64,000 bases of DNA from Stictocephala bisonia (taxonomy: Eukaryota > Arthropoda > Insecta > Hemiptera > Membracidae): contig JAQJVL010000122.1 of assembly GCA_035578905.1 (NCBI GenBank), positions 1,905,066 through 1,969,065 of the forward strand. Reading direction: 5' to 3'. A program made the position numbers and the translations under genes. How positions within the stretch are numbered: the stretch's first letter is position 1; each line of letters opens with the position of its first letter. This document shows positions 1 to 11,672 of this stretch, one piece after another. Under the pieces are notes generated by a model. It had not been told where the DNA came from. It was given only the letters and a program-made list of their open reading frames with translations, and searched no databases.

Positions 1-590
1 TAGAACTCGAAAATGGAAACAAAATTCTTGAGTTGCACGTTGATAGTACTTTGAATTCTCATATTGTAACTCTTTTTTGTAACAAAGACTTTGAAAATAG
101 TTTGCTTTACATACATTCAGTCCTACATATAATATGAAATTTCTTTATGCGGGGAAAAAGTAAGAAAAATTTAGATTACATTTTAAAATTACAAAAATTA
201 GCAACCAGAACTATAATAAAATTGATTACTGTCCAAAGGAATAAAAAAGCATCATGCAAAAACCATTTAATAGAACTAGGCATATTAACAGTTTACGGAT
301 TGTATTTTGTTGAAACTATTCTTAGAGGCAAACAAAATTTGGGTAATATTAATTGAAAAAAAAACTCCACTTTATCATAATACAAGAATGAAAAATTTAA
401 GCATAACAAATATTTATAGTTTAGAATTTTACAAAAATTTGCTTACCTATATTTCAAAAACTTTTTATTATAAATTTCCAAACAACATAATAAATATGAA
501 AACATAAAAAATACACATTAGAAGTAAAAATCATATTTTGGAAGAAGCTCTCTATTCAGTTCAAGAATAATTTGATCAAATAATTCGATG
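1..590 (+). pseudogene. Decayed 3' end of a non-LTR retrotransposon (LINE) ORF2
   Basis: This is the C-terminal part of a LINE reverse-transcriptase protein, broken by frameshifts and stops. Around 10-75 a frame reads KILELHVDSTLNSHIVTL, like the 'FLGVHID..L.W..HI' block that follows the RT palm in Jockey/CR1-like elements. Bases 147-356 read ILKLQKLATRTI then SCKNHLIELGILTVYGLYFV (my frame call), matching the 'FKLQKRAVRII...CK.LF.ELGILTLYGLYI' tail typical of this group. The frame then shifts, and 340-590 reads YHNTRMKNL, FYYKFPNNIINMK and ILEEALYSVQE, matching the usual 'HNYNTR...YNKLP..I...' ending. The upstream RT core would lie before the window. Residue-level family assignment is from memory of LINE ends; the clade is not resolved. 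Confidence 0.72.
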
Positions 591-599
591 TATATTTAA

Positions 600-1208
600 A
601 TCATAACATTTAGGAAAATAAAAAAATATTTGAAATTTATATTTGTTAGATGAACAATTATGAAATTTCATATATACTTGTACAAAATTGCCATTTTGAT
701 CATGGCACTTCTGGGATGGAACTAGTAAAAAGCTTATATTGAACTAACTATTGAACTATGTAAAAGGTTAGCTCTAATCCTGGCAGTCGACAGATATTTG
801 TTTCTTTTTTGGCAGAAACGCTGTTCCCAGATTGTATATAAAACATATTTCTCTAAACTAGAGAATTTAGAATCTTTTTGCTATTTTACTTTGCTAGAGT
901 CAGTCCCTCCAACATTTACTTATAATTATTTATTTTTAGGATAATATATATGTAGGCTATTTATACTGGAGTATTTTATGAGAAAAACTATATACAGTAT
1001 AATAAATGAAGCTTTTTTGAACATTCATAGCAAAATATTTACTATAAGGTTGCTAAGTACCTGTAAAACGCTTACCAGTAAAATCGTGGTGCTGGAAATT
1101 ATTTATAAGACTGAGTGTGAAGACTGTCTGTGTCTCTACAGTGGTTGGGCACAATGCCAGTGGGCTATTTTTGGGCTATCTATCTCTATCTGGGCGTTTT
1201 TTTACAAG
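600..1208. other. No recognised feature
   Basis: AT-rich sequence after the LINE remnant. A 96-codon open frame at 978-1268 runs into the adjacent transposon end, has no recognisable domain and is not called as a gene. Confidence 0.5.
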
Positions 1209-1210
1209 TA

Positions 1211-1817
1211 CAGTGCAACCTCAGTTATCGGGCCTAATATGGTGAAGGTCAAGCCGGATAAAATATAAATCATAAATAACTTGGTTTTATTGGAGAAACA
1301 CATTTAGGATCTGATAACAGACAGCACAAGTAATTAGAGCTCCTACAATACCATGTGAGTTATGTGATGCAACTTGCTCTGCAGCAATTGTATTGAAACG
1401 AACAATGTGTATCACGATTGCCAACTTTGACGCTGCTTTGCAATACAATACAAGATATTTTTAAAAAATAATGCCGATTGCCGAGGGTGTGTACGTTAAA
1501 TGAACTGTTCCACTTCCCCCACTCGCGAAATGGACTCTTCCAGCCAGTCACACTGAACAAAAGCGAACAGCATAGTCAGCTCGGATCTTCAGGCTTACCA
1601 TTAAATTATTACGCAGTCGCTTGCTTAGAGGGTGACTAGTCAATACAGCGCCTGCAAAACCGAAACACTCGTGTACGACATTTGCATTCCAAAACTGAAA
1701 GGCGCTTCAGATTAATTGTAATTTTATATTGTACATAATTTTTATTGATATCCACTTGCCGAACTGGATGACACAGACTGCCTGATAACGCAAGGCCGGA
1801 TAATTGAGGTTGTACTG
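1211..1817. mobile_element. Non-autonomous pogo/Tigger-like MITE
   Basis: A 607-bp element flanked by TA on both sides (1209-1210 and 1818-1819). The left end reads CAGTGCAACCTCAGTTATC. The reverse complement of the right end reads CAGTACAACCTCAATTATC. The 'CAGT..AACCTC..TTATC' terminus is characteristic of pogo/Tigger elements, which duplicate TA. The interior has no transposase coding; two small minus-strand open frames (1360-1560, 1636-1827) show no domain. A related but distinct element lies at 38946-39585. Confidence 0.78.
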
Positions 1818-2283
1818 TAGTGCCCACACACTTTTTTTACTGCTTTTCGTCTGTTCACAGTCTCAAATGCTTTTATATTACAGTAATTAACTGTTATCTC
1901 TTAGTTTTATAATAAAATAAAGTATAAAAAAAAACTACTATAAATAATTAATTATAGTAATATTTCAGTTTCCATACATTAATAATGGTTTTGTTGATAA
2001 AGGATGTTTTAAACATACTGAATATTTATGTGTAATTTTATAGTAAAATAGTTTTATGAAGACAACAAACATATTTGTCACATATGATTGGATTTTATCA
2101 GAATATATGTATAATTGTATAATAATTAAATGAATGTATAATAATTAAATAGTTTTTTAATTAGCATAATACGTGTTGGTACATATACAGTACAAGTAAA
2201 TGTCACACAACACAAATTTATTACAATATAAGCACAAAATGCACAAATATACTACAATACAAGTACAAAATGCACAAATATTA

Positions 2284-2326
2284 TGGTGATCGATTTCGGT
2301 GAACCACGCTCACCTTCCTCAGATCA
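2284..2326 (-). ncRNA. Hammerhead-ribozyme-like core, left arm
   Basis: On the minus strand, CTGAGGA is followed by a 5-bp hairpin (GGTGA/TCACC), then GAAA, then ATCGATC. This is the order of the hammerhead conserved core (CUGANGA, stem II, GAAA, stem III, UH). An extra A sits between CTGAGGA and stem II, where the canonical 10.1 G-C pair is expected. Stem I is weaker than in the other two copies (TGAT opposite ACCA). Confidence 0.3.
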
Positions 2327-2373
2327 GAGGGATTCACAAAAGAATCTATTGTGAATTTTTGTGTGAATCCCTC

Positions 2374-2416
2374 TGGTCTGAGGAAGGTGAGCATGGTTTA
2401 TCGAAATCGATCACCA
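2374..2416 (+). ncRNA. Hammerhead-ribozyme-like core, right arm
   Basis: TGGT (stem I), CTGAGGA, GGTGA paired with TTATC through wobble pairs, GAAA, the self-complementary ATCGAT, then C and ACCA closing stem I. The very short self-complementary stem III resembles dimer-type hammerheads of Penelope-like elements. The extra A before stem II is shared with the other copies, so activity is uncertain. Confidence 0.35.
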
Positions 2417-2752
2417 TAATATTTGTGCATTTTGTGCTTGTATTGTAGTATATTTGTGCATTTTGTGCTTATATTGTAATAAATTTGTGTTGTGTGACGT
2501 TTACTTGTACTGAATAATTAAATGAATATATGTATAATGAATAACAGGTATAATTTATGTAAGAACGTGGGAAGAACAATAGAGCTCACAGTTTTTGACA
2601 TCAAATATTAATGTAATAAAATATTATTCATGATTGTGTACTTTCAATATAACTTACTTTATATTCAAATAAACGTAAAATAAACTTAGGAGTTATTTGA
2701 CTTTTGATTAATTAAAACAGAAATAATGTTCATCTTTTTTTTAATTTAAGGA

Positions 2753-2899
2753 ATAAAATTCATTTCCCAGTTCACATGGGCCTGAAGGCCTGTTTATGAA
2801 CTTTATACAACCAGTGAAATACTGGTAAGTTGGGTATTCGAACCTTAGACACCGCCTTCTGCAGTTGGAGGCCTTAGCTATTTAGCCACCATACCCGGA
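2753..2899 (-). mobile_element. tRNA-derived SINE, family A
   Basis: Read on the minus strand, the segment begins GGGTATGGTGGCTAAATAGC (A-box-like) and has the B-box-like GGTTCGAATACCC near 2841. A non-tRNA body follows, containing CAGGCCCATGTGAACTGGG. The arrangement is that of a tRNA-headed SINE. The body motif CAGGYCCATGT.AAC.GG recurs in the copy at 53872-54005, which supports a family. Confidence 0.6.
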
Positions 2900-3111
2900 A
2901 TTAATCATCATAACATTAATTGATTATGTGCACATTCAAAAGAACAAATTTTAGTTCTGAGAGCACTAGAATACTACCACGAAGGTCTAAGTATGACATC
3001 TTGCTGCTGTCATAAAAAAATGTTCCTCTGTAGCAGAAGAGTGACAAAGAAAGGATGATGGAGCTCAAGATGGCTCTGTTGTGTGGTGGAACCCCCCTAA
3101 TCTTTCACTCA

Positions 3112-5509
3112 AGAGTACTCATCGAAGTAAATAGTACAACTGGAATACTGGGTAGATAGGAATTGACGGAAAAAAAGCGTGCCATTTCAGCAGCCTTCCC
3201 CACCACCATGATGGACCCAATGCAGATGAGTCAGTTTCTCAAGCCGTGCACGCGGTTGTTAATACGCTCCTGGCCGTCTATATGAGTACAATAGGGTAAG
3301 TGCAATTATACTTATAGATTCGGAATCTGCATTAAATGCAGAATCTGACCGTATAAATATAATATTATTTAAATTGTAATTTGAATTTTAACAACTGAAA
3401 ATAATTAAAAGTTATTACATCTTGACATTAAAAAGTTACTGCGCGAGGATTTTTAAAATTTTTTGGTCAGAAGCAAACTTCAAGCGACAAAATTGTAGCT
3501 AATGAGATGATCTTCAGCATATAACCAAGCAATTTCAAATAAAATTCGTTAGTCGTGTATGATGGAGTGATTAATAGCGCGACGAGGTTCTTTATAAGTC
3601 GCGCCACGGGCCGTCCTGTCTGGTTCTGCTAATCTTTTCGTTTACGGTACTCCCAGAAACTGTCTGAGTACAATCAGTACTTATATTAAAGAATTTTTAT
3701 TACAGGTTACAATACAGGTTAAATACTGTATTATATCACCTTCTTGGTTAACGTTTTACATACTATGGTACTGTAAATTAAAATATAAAATGTAGACAAC
3801 ATATACGGGGACTGGTAATCCCCATTTGTCAACAAGGAATCGTTTACTACCTACTTTCTTTGGTATTTAATGAGAAATAGCAAATTAAAATGTTCATAGC
3901 AAGTAATTTATAAGGTCATAAATACTAAATCTAGGAAGTATTTAACGTAAAGGCAATAGCAAACAATTTAATTATAAATTTACAAATCAAATTGTTAGGA
4001 GTGTTCCTTAACAATAGGAGTGTTTTTATCATTTTACGAAGACACGATTAGTAAAAAAGTGTTAGAGTCCCTTTTCTATTTCGTATGTTTTAAAAAATTC
4101 ATATCACATACAAGAGAAAAGGGTTAATAATACTAAATAGTATTTCTAAGAATATGTTTTACTTTCCACAATCGTGTTTAAATACAGTACAAAGGTTTGA
4201 CTACATGTTTTGAAATAAAACCAATTTCTTGAACTTCTGTCTTACACCTAACTTATTTTTGACATACATTCATGATGTTCCTAGCATTGGAGAAACAAAC
4301 TGTTTTGTAAAACAGTGTCCCTGTCCACATGGGACATTAGTTTTAAAGCGTAAATTTCGTCAGAAATGCCATTGCTTGAAACATGGTTTGTAAACAAATT
4401 TCCTTGAAATTTCAGACATGCTGATAGAATGCATCTATGAGAACTAAACTTAGGCAAATCTTTATTTTGCAAGAAAAAATATATATAAATACTTTACTAA
4501 CCTAAAAACTTCCTTAGTAACATAAAACAATTTCCCATTCGATAAAAAAGAAGTGAACTTTGAAAAGCATTAATTAATCTCAAAATTGTCATACAGTAAT
4601 TTATAACATCCTTCAGAGTCAACGGATTTATCTACCTTCCGCACAACAAAGCCGCAAATATAATACAGGACATTTTTAAATCTGTTAGTTATAAAGAGTT
4701 ATTGCTAATAATATCTCCAAAAAATTGCAAATCACCATCTTCTCTTCGAATCGCTGCTCTGCACATCATTGAAGTGCCTTTTTAATAGGGACTTTGGCAA
4801 TTATTTTTTTAAGTATAGGAATGAGTATACAATAAATAATTGTATTACATTAAGTATTTCATTCAACGGAGCGGACAACCTTTTCAAATAGTTTCTTCAA
4901 CTCAACGGCAGCCCGGTGCCTGTATTGACATTTATTTTCTATAAATAAATAAAATGTATGATCACATTTATAGAATGATTGCATTCTTTAACTTAAATCA
5001 ACTATTAAAAAAGTTAACGTTAATTTAGTTTTACAATGATCGAGTAGCAAAAACATTTTAAAAAATTGCTGGACTGAGGAGGTTGGTGCGACATAAAATC
5101 AACCTCGTCGCCCTATTAATCACTCTACTGCAAAATATCTCACACTTAATTGTAAATTGCTTGATCAAATGTTGAATATCATATCTTTAACTACAGCTTT
5201 GTCGCTTAAAGCTTTCTTCTGGCGCAAATATTATTCTACATTTTAATTAGAATTCTGGAAATTCTAATTAAAATGTATTTATACCATTGCATTCTGCATT
5301 TAAAGCAGATTCCGAATATATAAATATCATTGTACTTAATCTGTGTTATTGAAGGCTAGGAGCGAGTTAACAACTTCGCGCACCATTCGATGACGGCTCA
5401 TTTCCGCTGGGTCCATCATGGTGGTGGGGGAAGGCTGCCACAACGGCGCGCTTTCGTGAACTCGTACTTAGTGTTCCAGTTGTATTATTTACTTTGATGA
5501 GAGTACTCT
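3112..5509. mobile_element. 2.4 kb fold-back DNA element with ~450-bp inverted arms
   Basis: The arm 3112-3606 matches the reverse complement of 5085-5509. The shared order is: AGAGTACTC, a TACAACTGGAA block, CCACCACCATGATGGACCCA, TTCGGAATCTGC, the AAGCGACAAA block, and a GCGACGAGGTT hairpin ending in GTCGCRCC. Arm identity is roughly 70-80% by eye with indels. The 1.5 kb centre has only a 63-codon minus-strand frame (4281-4472), which I do not recognise. Long arms and no transposase suggest a non-autonomous fold-back transposon. The superfamily and target duplication were not identified. Confidence 0.65.
5237..5277. repeat. Perfect hairpin inside the fold-back element
   Basis: TACATTTTAATTAGAATT is followed by a 5-base loop and its exact reverse complement, an 18-bp stem. 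It lies in the right arm only, with no counterpart hairpin in the left arm, so it is a later addition or a local inversion duplication. Confidence 0.75.
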
Positions 5510-5952
5510 ATACTTACTTTATCTACATAGGATGATGGTATAATAAATATGGAATAACGGTTCCTACAGATTACAAAAAAAAAAAAACTATTTATGTGTA
5601 TCAGCATGCCTCAGTTAAGCAGTGCACTATTACTTTAGATGAGTTAAATTAAATAGTTTTGCACTATGAATTGCACATTTCCAAAATATAACTGCTGTGC
5701 TTCTCGACTTTACATAAGTATATGACTCTCAACCCTGAAATTCTTCTGGGAAAATTGTAGGATCTGGGAGTAAATGATATAACTGTGGGTAATTCTGCAC
5801 TATTACTTAGACAAACTTTAAATCTTTTCATACTTTGATAATACATTTTTCGGATGCTAAATATCAATATTTAGTAAAAATTAGGTGTCGGAAACATAAT
5901 AGTTAGTATCATTAGAGTAATACATTAGTATACACTGAGGTCATCCAAATTC

Positions 5953-6119
5953 ATCGTGCCACGGCAGTTATGGTTAGGTTAGGTTATCATAGCCTATTGT
6001 AGAATATGATTTTACAAATTCTGCTGACTGAACAGCGGTTTGCGACAGTAAAAATACATTATTACAGGTTAATTCTACATTATAATAACCTAAACTAACC
6101 ATAACTGGCGTGGTGCGAT
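5953..6119. mobile_element. Small palindromic MITE
   Basis: A 167-bp inverted repeat. The left end ATCGTGCCACGGCAGTTATG and the reverse complement of the right end, ATCGCACCACGCCAGTTATG, continue into GGTTAGGTTAGG versus GGTTAGTTTAGG. It includes two to three TTAGG words. No coding capacity and no clear target duplication. Confidence 0.6.
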
Positions 6120-6832
6120 ATCTCCTAAATGTAAGTGATAGCGTATGGACTAAACCTTCTTATCACTTTGCAACGTGAATGACAGCTTTATGACACTTGA
6201 TTTTCATTTTTCCAACTAAGTGAGGACTACCACATCATTATATAAAAATATGAAAAGAATTGAAGTTGACTAAGTAACTGTGCAGTTTTATCTAACTGTG
6301 GACTGTCTTAGATCTTATCTCACATGGTGAACTCAATATGTATACCAATATTTAATACAATGGTCTAATTATTTAGTGAAGTGAATAAAAACGAGTAAAA
6401 GCTTTTACTTTCGGTGTGACAAGGAAATACTTGTGAGTACGTGAATAAAACAAGAAAAAAGTAAATACTTGTAGTAATCACTAGTCAATAAAGTATTAGC
6501 TTAGAAATGAGGTGAATAAAAAAAGTATTTATTTGTAATGAAATGTATTTACTCGTGGATTTGCGAGTCTGCTCAGACCCATGCTAGCACCTTTTACTAA
6601 AATGTCATTGCAAATATTTTAATATATTATTTTCACTTTTAATAGTTGTACATATTTACGGATTCGTTTATTAATAAGTTTAGTAACATATAAGCCTATA
6701 TGAGCCTATTATTTGTAAAGTAAAATTTAAAATATTCTACACAGGAATAGTTTTTCTAGGAAAACGTTGGGAAGTATTTGTTGCATATACGTCAACACTG
6801 TTCATTAGGATTTGGTGCCATTTGTGTCTGAG

Positions 6833-7828
6833 ATGGCGGCCTTATATAACTCTGTGCTCCTAAGCATTACGAAGATCGTGTGCGGGTACCTATCGGTAAG
6901 TGCAAGCAGCTGTTGAGGTTTGAGTCAGAGAGTGTTGACTTTATAACTGAATATTTTTTAGAAGAGAGAGATGAAACACGTGGAGGAGCACTAACAAACA
7001 GAACCAAAATGGAAATATTTTTACAATACTTGAGTGATCCAAGGTTTCAGAGTGGAATGGCGCTTGATGTAGGTGTGGACCGCACAACAGTGTGTAAAAC
7101 GTTTGCTGACGTCTTGGATCAAGTCGTGGAGAAAGCGAATGATTGGATAACATTCCCAACTTCTATCAATGAGATAAATTTAGCCAAATTAGAGTGGAAT
7201 AGGAAGTTCCATATTTCCACAGAGATTGGAGCCCTTGACTGCACTCATGTTAATATTAAAAAACCCGGACATTTTGGAGATGAATACATCAATAGGAAAG
7301 GGAAAGCTTCGATCAATGTGCAGTCATCCTGTGATGTGAATGAATGGTTCACCAGTATCGACACTCAGTGGCCTGGCAGTATCCACGATGGCAGAATATG
7401 GCGCAACAGCAACATTCAGCAAGTTTTAAGTACCTATAATGGCGATGCTTGCCTGCTAGGTGACAAAGGGTACGACATAATTCTCTGGCTCTTGACTCTA
7501 TATGCTGCCCCACAAAATGACCAGGAAAGGTTGTTTAATGTAACACATGTTCAAGAAAGAGTAATTATAGAAGGAGTTTTCGGACAGTTGAAACAGCGCT
7601 TCCCAATCCTTGGCAATTGTATACGCACAGCGTTACATAAAGTGCCAAAACTTGTTATAAGTTGTGCTATGTTACATAATATTTCTAAGCACTTAAATGA
7701 TGGGTAGAATTATGAAGACTATGAAATTGATGAAGAGGGAATAGAACCACAAAATTATGAACCGCTGGACAATAATATCAAGAGAATCCAAACGACGTGA
7801 CATAGCTCAAATGTTAAGGGAAATCTAA
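6833..7828 (+). pseudogene. Harbinger transposase (HARBI1-like, DDE_Tnp_4), degenerate
   Basis: The DDE nuclease of PIF/Harbinger transposons, which cuts and moves the element. The longest open stretch (6880-7707, 275 codons) shows an N-terminal helical region, then the first Asp in IGALDCTHVNIKKP, the GSIHDGRIWRNS block, the second Asp in LLGDKGYD and the catalytic Glu in VIIEGVFGQLKQRFPIL. All three catalytic residues are present. The stretch begins at GTG with no in-frame ATG. A likely original ATG GCG GCC lies at 6833 in another frame, implying a frameshift. After DG a TAG interrupts an acidic tail (NYEDYEIDEEGIEP). A second shift then restores RESKRRRDIAQMLREI ending at 7828. It is therefore a pseudogene and not a domesticated HARBI1. 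Confidence 0.85.
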
Positions 7829-8111
7829 TTTGTTCAACAATTTGATTTAATTGATTTGATTCATAATATGCTGTATATGTACTAATAGTTATAACTATAT
7901 TTATTAAGAAATGTGAATTAGTAAATATTAAAATAAAACAAATGAAAAATAAATATGAATTGAACTAGAAAATAAAAAATGTAAAATGTAATTTGACAAA
8001 ACTATAAAATAAAAAAAAAACCTAAATCCCCAAAATATTAATTAAACATAAGGATTGAAGGCTCACACTAAAGTTTTAAACACGCACGAACCCTCTGGTG
8101 CTATACACGTC

Positions 8112-8650
8112 TTAAACACAGCAGCGTATACACTGCGTGTAAACTGTTTCTTCAGTTTCCATGTTTAATTTTCGTTTTTTTGGAGACTTCTTCTTCACCA
8201 AAGGAGTTTCTGCAACTAGTTCAAAGTTGTCTATTTCCGTTTCTTCTGAGTGTTGTGTACTTGTGCCAGGTAAATTCAAACCCACGCCAACAGTTGCACT
8301 TCCAGGGATTTTAGATTAGGCTAGATTTTCGTCTTTCTGGGAGACCTGAAGAAAGTTTTTTTCCCATGGGACTAATTTTATCGGTAGGTTCCCAGTAGCG
8401 TTAACATCAGTTTTTTTTCTTTACGTATGATTTCATATTGTTCAGCTGCTTCTTCAGTTGTGCCACTGAAACTACTTTTCCCGTTTTCACTTGGAAAGAG
8501 TTTTTTTATTTCTAGCCACGCAGTTAAGAGCCACTACTGCAGGTAAAAGAGATTTTCCCAAAACTACTGGATAGTCCTGATCAAAGTGGTAAGCTCCACT
8601 CGGCAGTCAGTACCTTCTGAAATATCCACAGGTGAGTCCACAGACATCAT
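8112..8650 (-). pseudogene. Second (accessory) gene of the Harbinger element, degenerate
   Basis: A minus-strand coding remnant starting at ATGATG (8650). Segments in changing frames read SVDSPVDISEGTDCRVEL, AYHFDQDYPVVLGKSLLPAV and WLEIKKLFPSENGKSSFS. After a TAA come GVGLNLPGTSTQHSEE and a basic nuclear-localisation-like VKKKSPKKRKLN, ending at 8112. At least two frameshifts and one in-frame stop break it. Harbinger elements normally encode a Myb/SANT-like DNA-binding partner that brings the transposase to DNA and the nucleus. The position, opposite strand and basic tail fit that partner, but I do not see a clear Myb domain, so the role is inferred from position. The 160-codon plus-strand frame at 8675-9157 is not a gene. 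Confidence 0.55.
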
Positions 8651-8950
8651 CACAATCAAACAGTAGGCCTACGCGTGAACAGTGAACAATGTGTCTCCTG
8701 GTCAGTAACTGAGCAACGAGCGAGTAAAGCGGTTCACGAACGGATGCTAGACGAGCGTGCTAAGACCTGTAGTGTTTCAAAGTATATTTACTTGGCTCAA
8801 CAAAGTTGCAAGTATTTACCTAGTAATTCCTCGTCAACCTTAAGTAAAAGGTTTAAGTTATTGACTGTTTTATTCACTTGGCCGACACGCTTTTACTTTA
8901 CTCGCCAGCAAATACTTCGAGCTTTAACTAGGTTTTTATTCGCTTCACCC

Positions 8951-10220
8951 ATTATCTGTACAATCCTCCCAAGATCCTTTACTTGGCCCTGTATTGTTCT
9001 TATTATTTTCAGACATTATCTTAAATCAACTGATAAGCCTGACACTAAGAATTCTCTCTTACACAACATATTGGCCCACTCCACACAATTACCCCAGACT
9101 TCTCTACTAATATCCACAATTGTGAAGTCCACCATGGCAGAATTAAAACAAGCTTAAATATTTTATCGTACAGAAAGTAAATTAAGATACTACTTGCTTT
9201 GACTATTGTAAAGGATCAATTAGTTGATCTTAATTTGTAACACTGACTACACATACTCACAATCCATATTTTTTCGTATCTTAATTGTCAACGTCTAAAT
9301 GTTATAAAAATATATGTAAATGCCACCAATAGAAATAAAAAGAGAAAAATATAAGACATTTGAGTTTAATCCCTTTGATTCTTCCCATATTGTTAAATTA
9401 GGGTGTCGACTGACTAAACCCTTCCCTCTCAGCTCTGCTACCCATGCACTTAGTTGGTCTACTACATAAAAAACATTATGATTTAATTCTTAACTATTAA
9501 AAAGAAACACCAACTCTTCTAAATGAGTACTAACATAGTGGCTTAGTCAATGTGTCAAAAACAATGCAAAAGGACTAATGAATAGAGTAAACTTCTTTAG
9601 TCTGACATTTGTTACTTCAGAATTTTCTATAATCTGGCATAATTTGCATCAACTGTAAACTCAAAGAAATACCTTAACAATCACAACACAATGTATGCAC
9701 ACAGCGTGTCATTCTTTTCTTAAATCAGCGGTTGTCGAATGAATTATTGTGAATCAAGGAAAAGCCTAGGTTGCTCGGAAAGACTAGTTTACTCTAATGC
9801 ATGAGAACATACCATTTTTCTTTGTGTAGTTTGAGAACAGTCATTCCTTGTTACATATTTTAGGTGCATTAAATGGATCATTGTTAAGTGTACATTAAGT
9901 TATTGGGTGGACTGATGCTTCTAGGTGTCAAATGAGGCGACTCTCTCAAAGTGAAACGTTACATAATTGATTCTATATCTTCATTACTTGAGTAAATAAT
10001 TAATTCATAAATGTCATTAAATATAAGTAATAGATGTTTAAATTACATTTTTATTCCTTATTAATAATGAGTTTTAAAATGTTATAATTCCAATATATTG
10101 TAACTAATAAATTAACTCATTTGCTGATTGATGTTTTCTCGAAACTATGTAGAGTACTCATAACCTCATTTAATTTTATACTATCTCAATGTGTAACTTA
10201 ATAAAGGCTGTTTCTAAAAT
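8951..10220. other. No recognised feature
   Basis: AT-rich, non-coding by eye. No open frame with a recognisable domain and no strong repeat beyond simple AT-rich words. Confidence 0.5.
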
Positions 10221-10584
10221 TCTGCACCGGCTTAATAATTTCTGAACAATTACAGGTAAAGCACTAAAACTTGGTACATCACTACTGCACCTACAAATCT
10301 GAAGTAACTACCATTTATCTGTCATATCAGGCGGACATCGTATCGATAGTAGTATAAAACAAAACCACAAATCTAACTTAAAAAGATTTACTCTTTAAAA
10401 AATGACACTGGTTTACAGTTTATACATTTACAATACTATTCTATACTGTTTAATATTCTTTAATCTCATTTAAGATTTTCTTCAGACATAAAAATGGTAG
10501 TTACTTCTAAAAGTAGATTTATTAATGATGTGCCAAGTTTTGTTGTTTTTCCTATGATCGTTCAGAAACTAAGTTGGTGCAGGA
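10221..10584. mobile_element. Fold-back MITE, superfamily unknown
   Basis: About 95-base arms pair across a central AT-rich region. Left blocks: CTGCACCGGCTTAATAATTT, then TTTCTGAACAAT, AAAACTTGGTACATCA and GAAGTAACTACCATTT. The reverse complement of the right arm shows CTGCACCAACTTAG, TTTCTGAACGAT, AAAACTTGGCACATCA and GAAGTAACTACCATTT in the same order. No coding sequence. Confidence 0.65.
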
Positions 10585-10589
10585 CTTAA

Positions 10590-11672
10590 TACACAACCTA
10601 TACGTACAACACTTTGTAGCTTGATTTTCTAAAATAAAAATGTTGTTTTTGTTACCTACTCAAATTTTTTTGATTCATTAATGAATTAAATTACTCTTAA
10701 TTTATAAAAAAAAAAACTCAACAGTCAAGCAACCTCTTTAATTCAGCAAACAATCGGCCCTGAATTAGCCAGAATTAAGAGGTTTTACTGTGCTTCACTT
10801 AACGTTGACTTACATCAGGCTTTAGCTTACAAGAGTTGAGGATACATAAATAAACAATAATTGCTATAAGAATAACACACTTTAGCTTAACGAGTTCTTA
10901 GCCAATAAAGAACTAACAATTTTGTAAAGATTTGACAACAGTTCTTACCAGAAAAAATATGTTTAATTATTGAAGTCTTGTTTGTATATCTTGATTTCCC
11001 TCAATGACACATAGGAATCCTTGATGGGATTGCTGAAATACATAAATAAATTATTTAAAGCAAACATACCTTATATTGAATGTTAAACAAATTGAGAGTA
11101 AGTAATAAAAAACATGTCAAGTAAAATGTTTCAACAGCCAACAAGAACACATATGGTATGGATAGCATAAGTGCAAGAGCAATTGGGAAATATTGGGTTA
11201 GATGACAAACAATGAACACATTCACATAAATAAATAGGAGTAGCGTTGCAAATAAATTGTGTTAAACTGTAACGTTAAATATATTTTTTATTTGCAGTGC
11301 ATTTACATTTAATGAAACCATTCATATTTAACACTTAAATCTACTGGCTTGATTAAAAATATAAATAATTGACATAAATGTGCAAATATTGATTCTTTGT
11401 ATTTAACACTTTTAATATCTTATCAGTGATCAATAATGCTTGGTGTTAGATGAAAAATGTATTTTTCATTGGCAATCTGCACTCAGCAATCATTAGAACA
11501 TTGTTGGGTTGCATCTAATATGCAAACCATATTAGAAAAATAAAATTATTTTCAATTTCAGAACATCAAAACTGAAATGATTTTGTTAACACTTATTTAC
11601 TATACTTGCTACCTGAATGAACAGCAGTAGTCACAATGTATTTCATTGTGTCCAATTGTCAGCTTCTGCATA
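10590..11672. other. No recognised feature
   Basis: AT-rich sequence with no domain-bearing open frame and no clear repeat structure apart from short local hairpins. Confidence 0.45.

Larger units (their letters stand above)
2152..2512. mobile_element. Palindromic (head-to-head) Penelope-like/hammerhead-type repeat
   Basis: Two copies of one repeat face each other, with arms of about 155 bases meeting near 2345-2352. Each arm, read away from the centre, runs: CTCTGRTCTGAGGAAGGTGA, then a hairpin and GAAATCGATCACC, then a twice-repeated 'ATATTTGTGCATTTTGTGCT' unit, then TTTACTTGTACTG. The left arm extends further out to a terminus (2152-2188) also present in the single-orientation copy at 38390-38577. 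Tail-to-tail or inverted pseudo-LTR arrangements and hammerhead-like cores are known from Penelope-like elements. No GIY-YIG or reverse transcriptase remains here, so family assignment is inference. Confidence 0.6.
6376..8950. mobile_element. PIF/Harbinger-type DNA transposon, decayed
   Basis: The ends read GTGAAGTGAATAAAAAC (left, 6376) and, as reverse complement of the right end (to about 8950), GTGAAGCGAATAAAAAC. TTA lies beside the left end (6373-6375) and TTA at 8952-8954, compatible with the 3-bp TTA/TAA target duplication of Harbinger elements. Further in, both flanks carry repeated AGTAAATACTTG-like subterminal words. Inside are two convergent dead genes, a Harbinger nuclease (plus) and a second protein (minus), which is the normal two-gene Harbinger layout. 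The exact outer boundary is uncertain by a few bases. Confidence 0.7.

Noticed and set aside
2188..2512. A simple intrinsic hairpin or terminator
   Set aside because: The single-orientation copy at 38.4 kb shows the arm is an independent dispersed repeat, so the palindrome is two inserted copies.
6880..7707. Intact domesticated HARBI1-like gene
   Set aside because: It starts at GTG with no ATG in frame, has a stop before the conserved acidic tail and frameshifts at both ends, and sits between Harbinger-type ends.
8675..9157. 160-codon plus frame as a gene
   Set aside because: It crosses the right end of the Harbinger element, lacks any domain and is antisense to the element's accessory-gene side.
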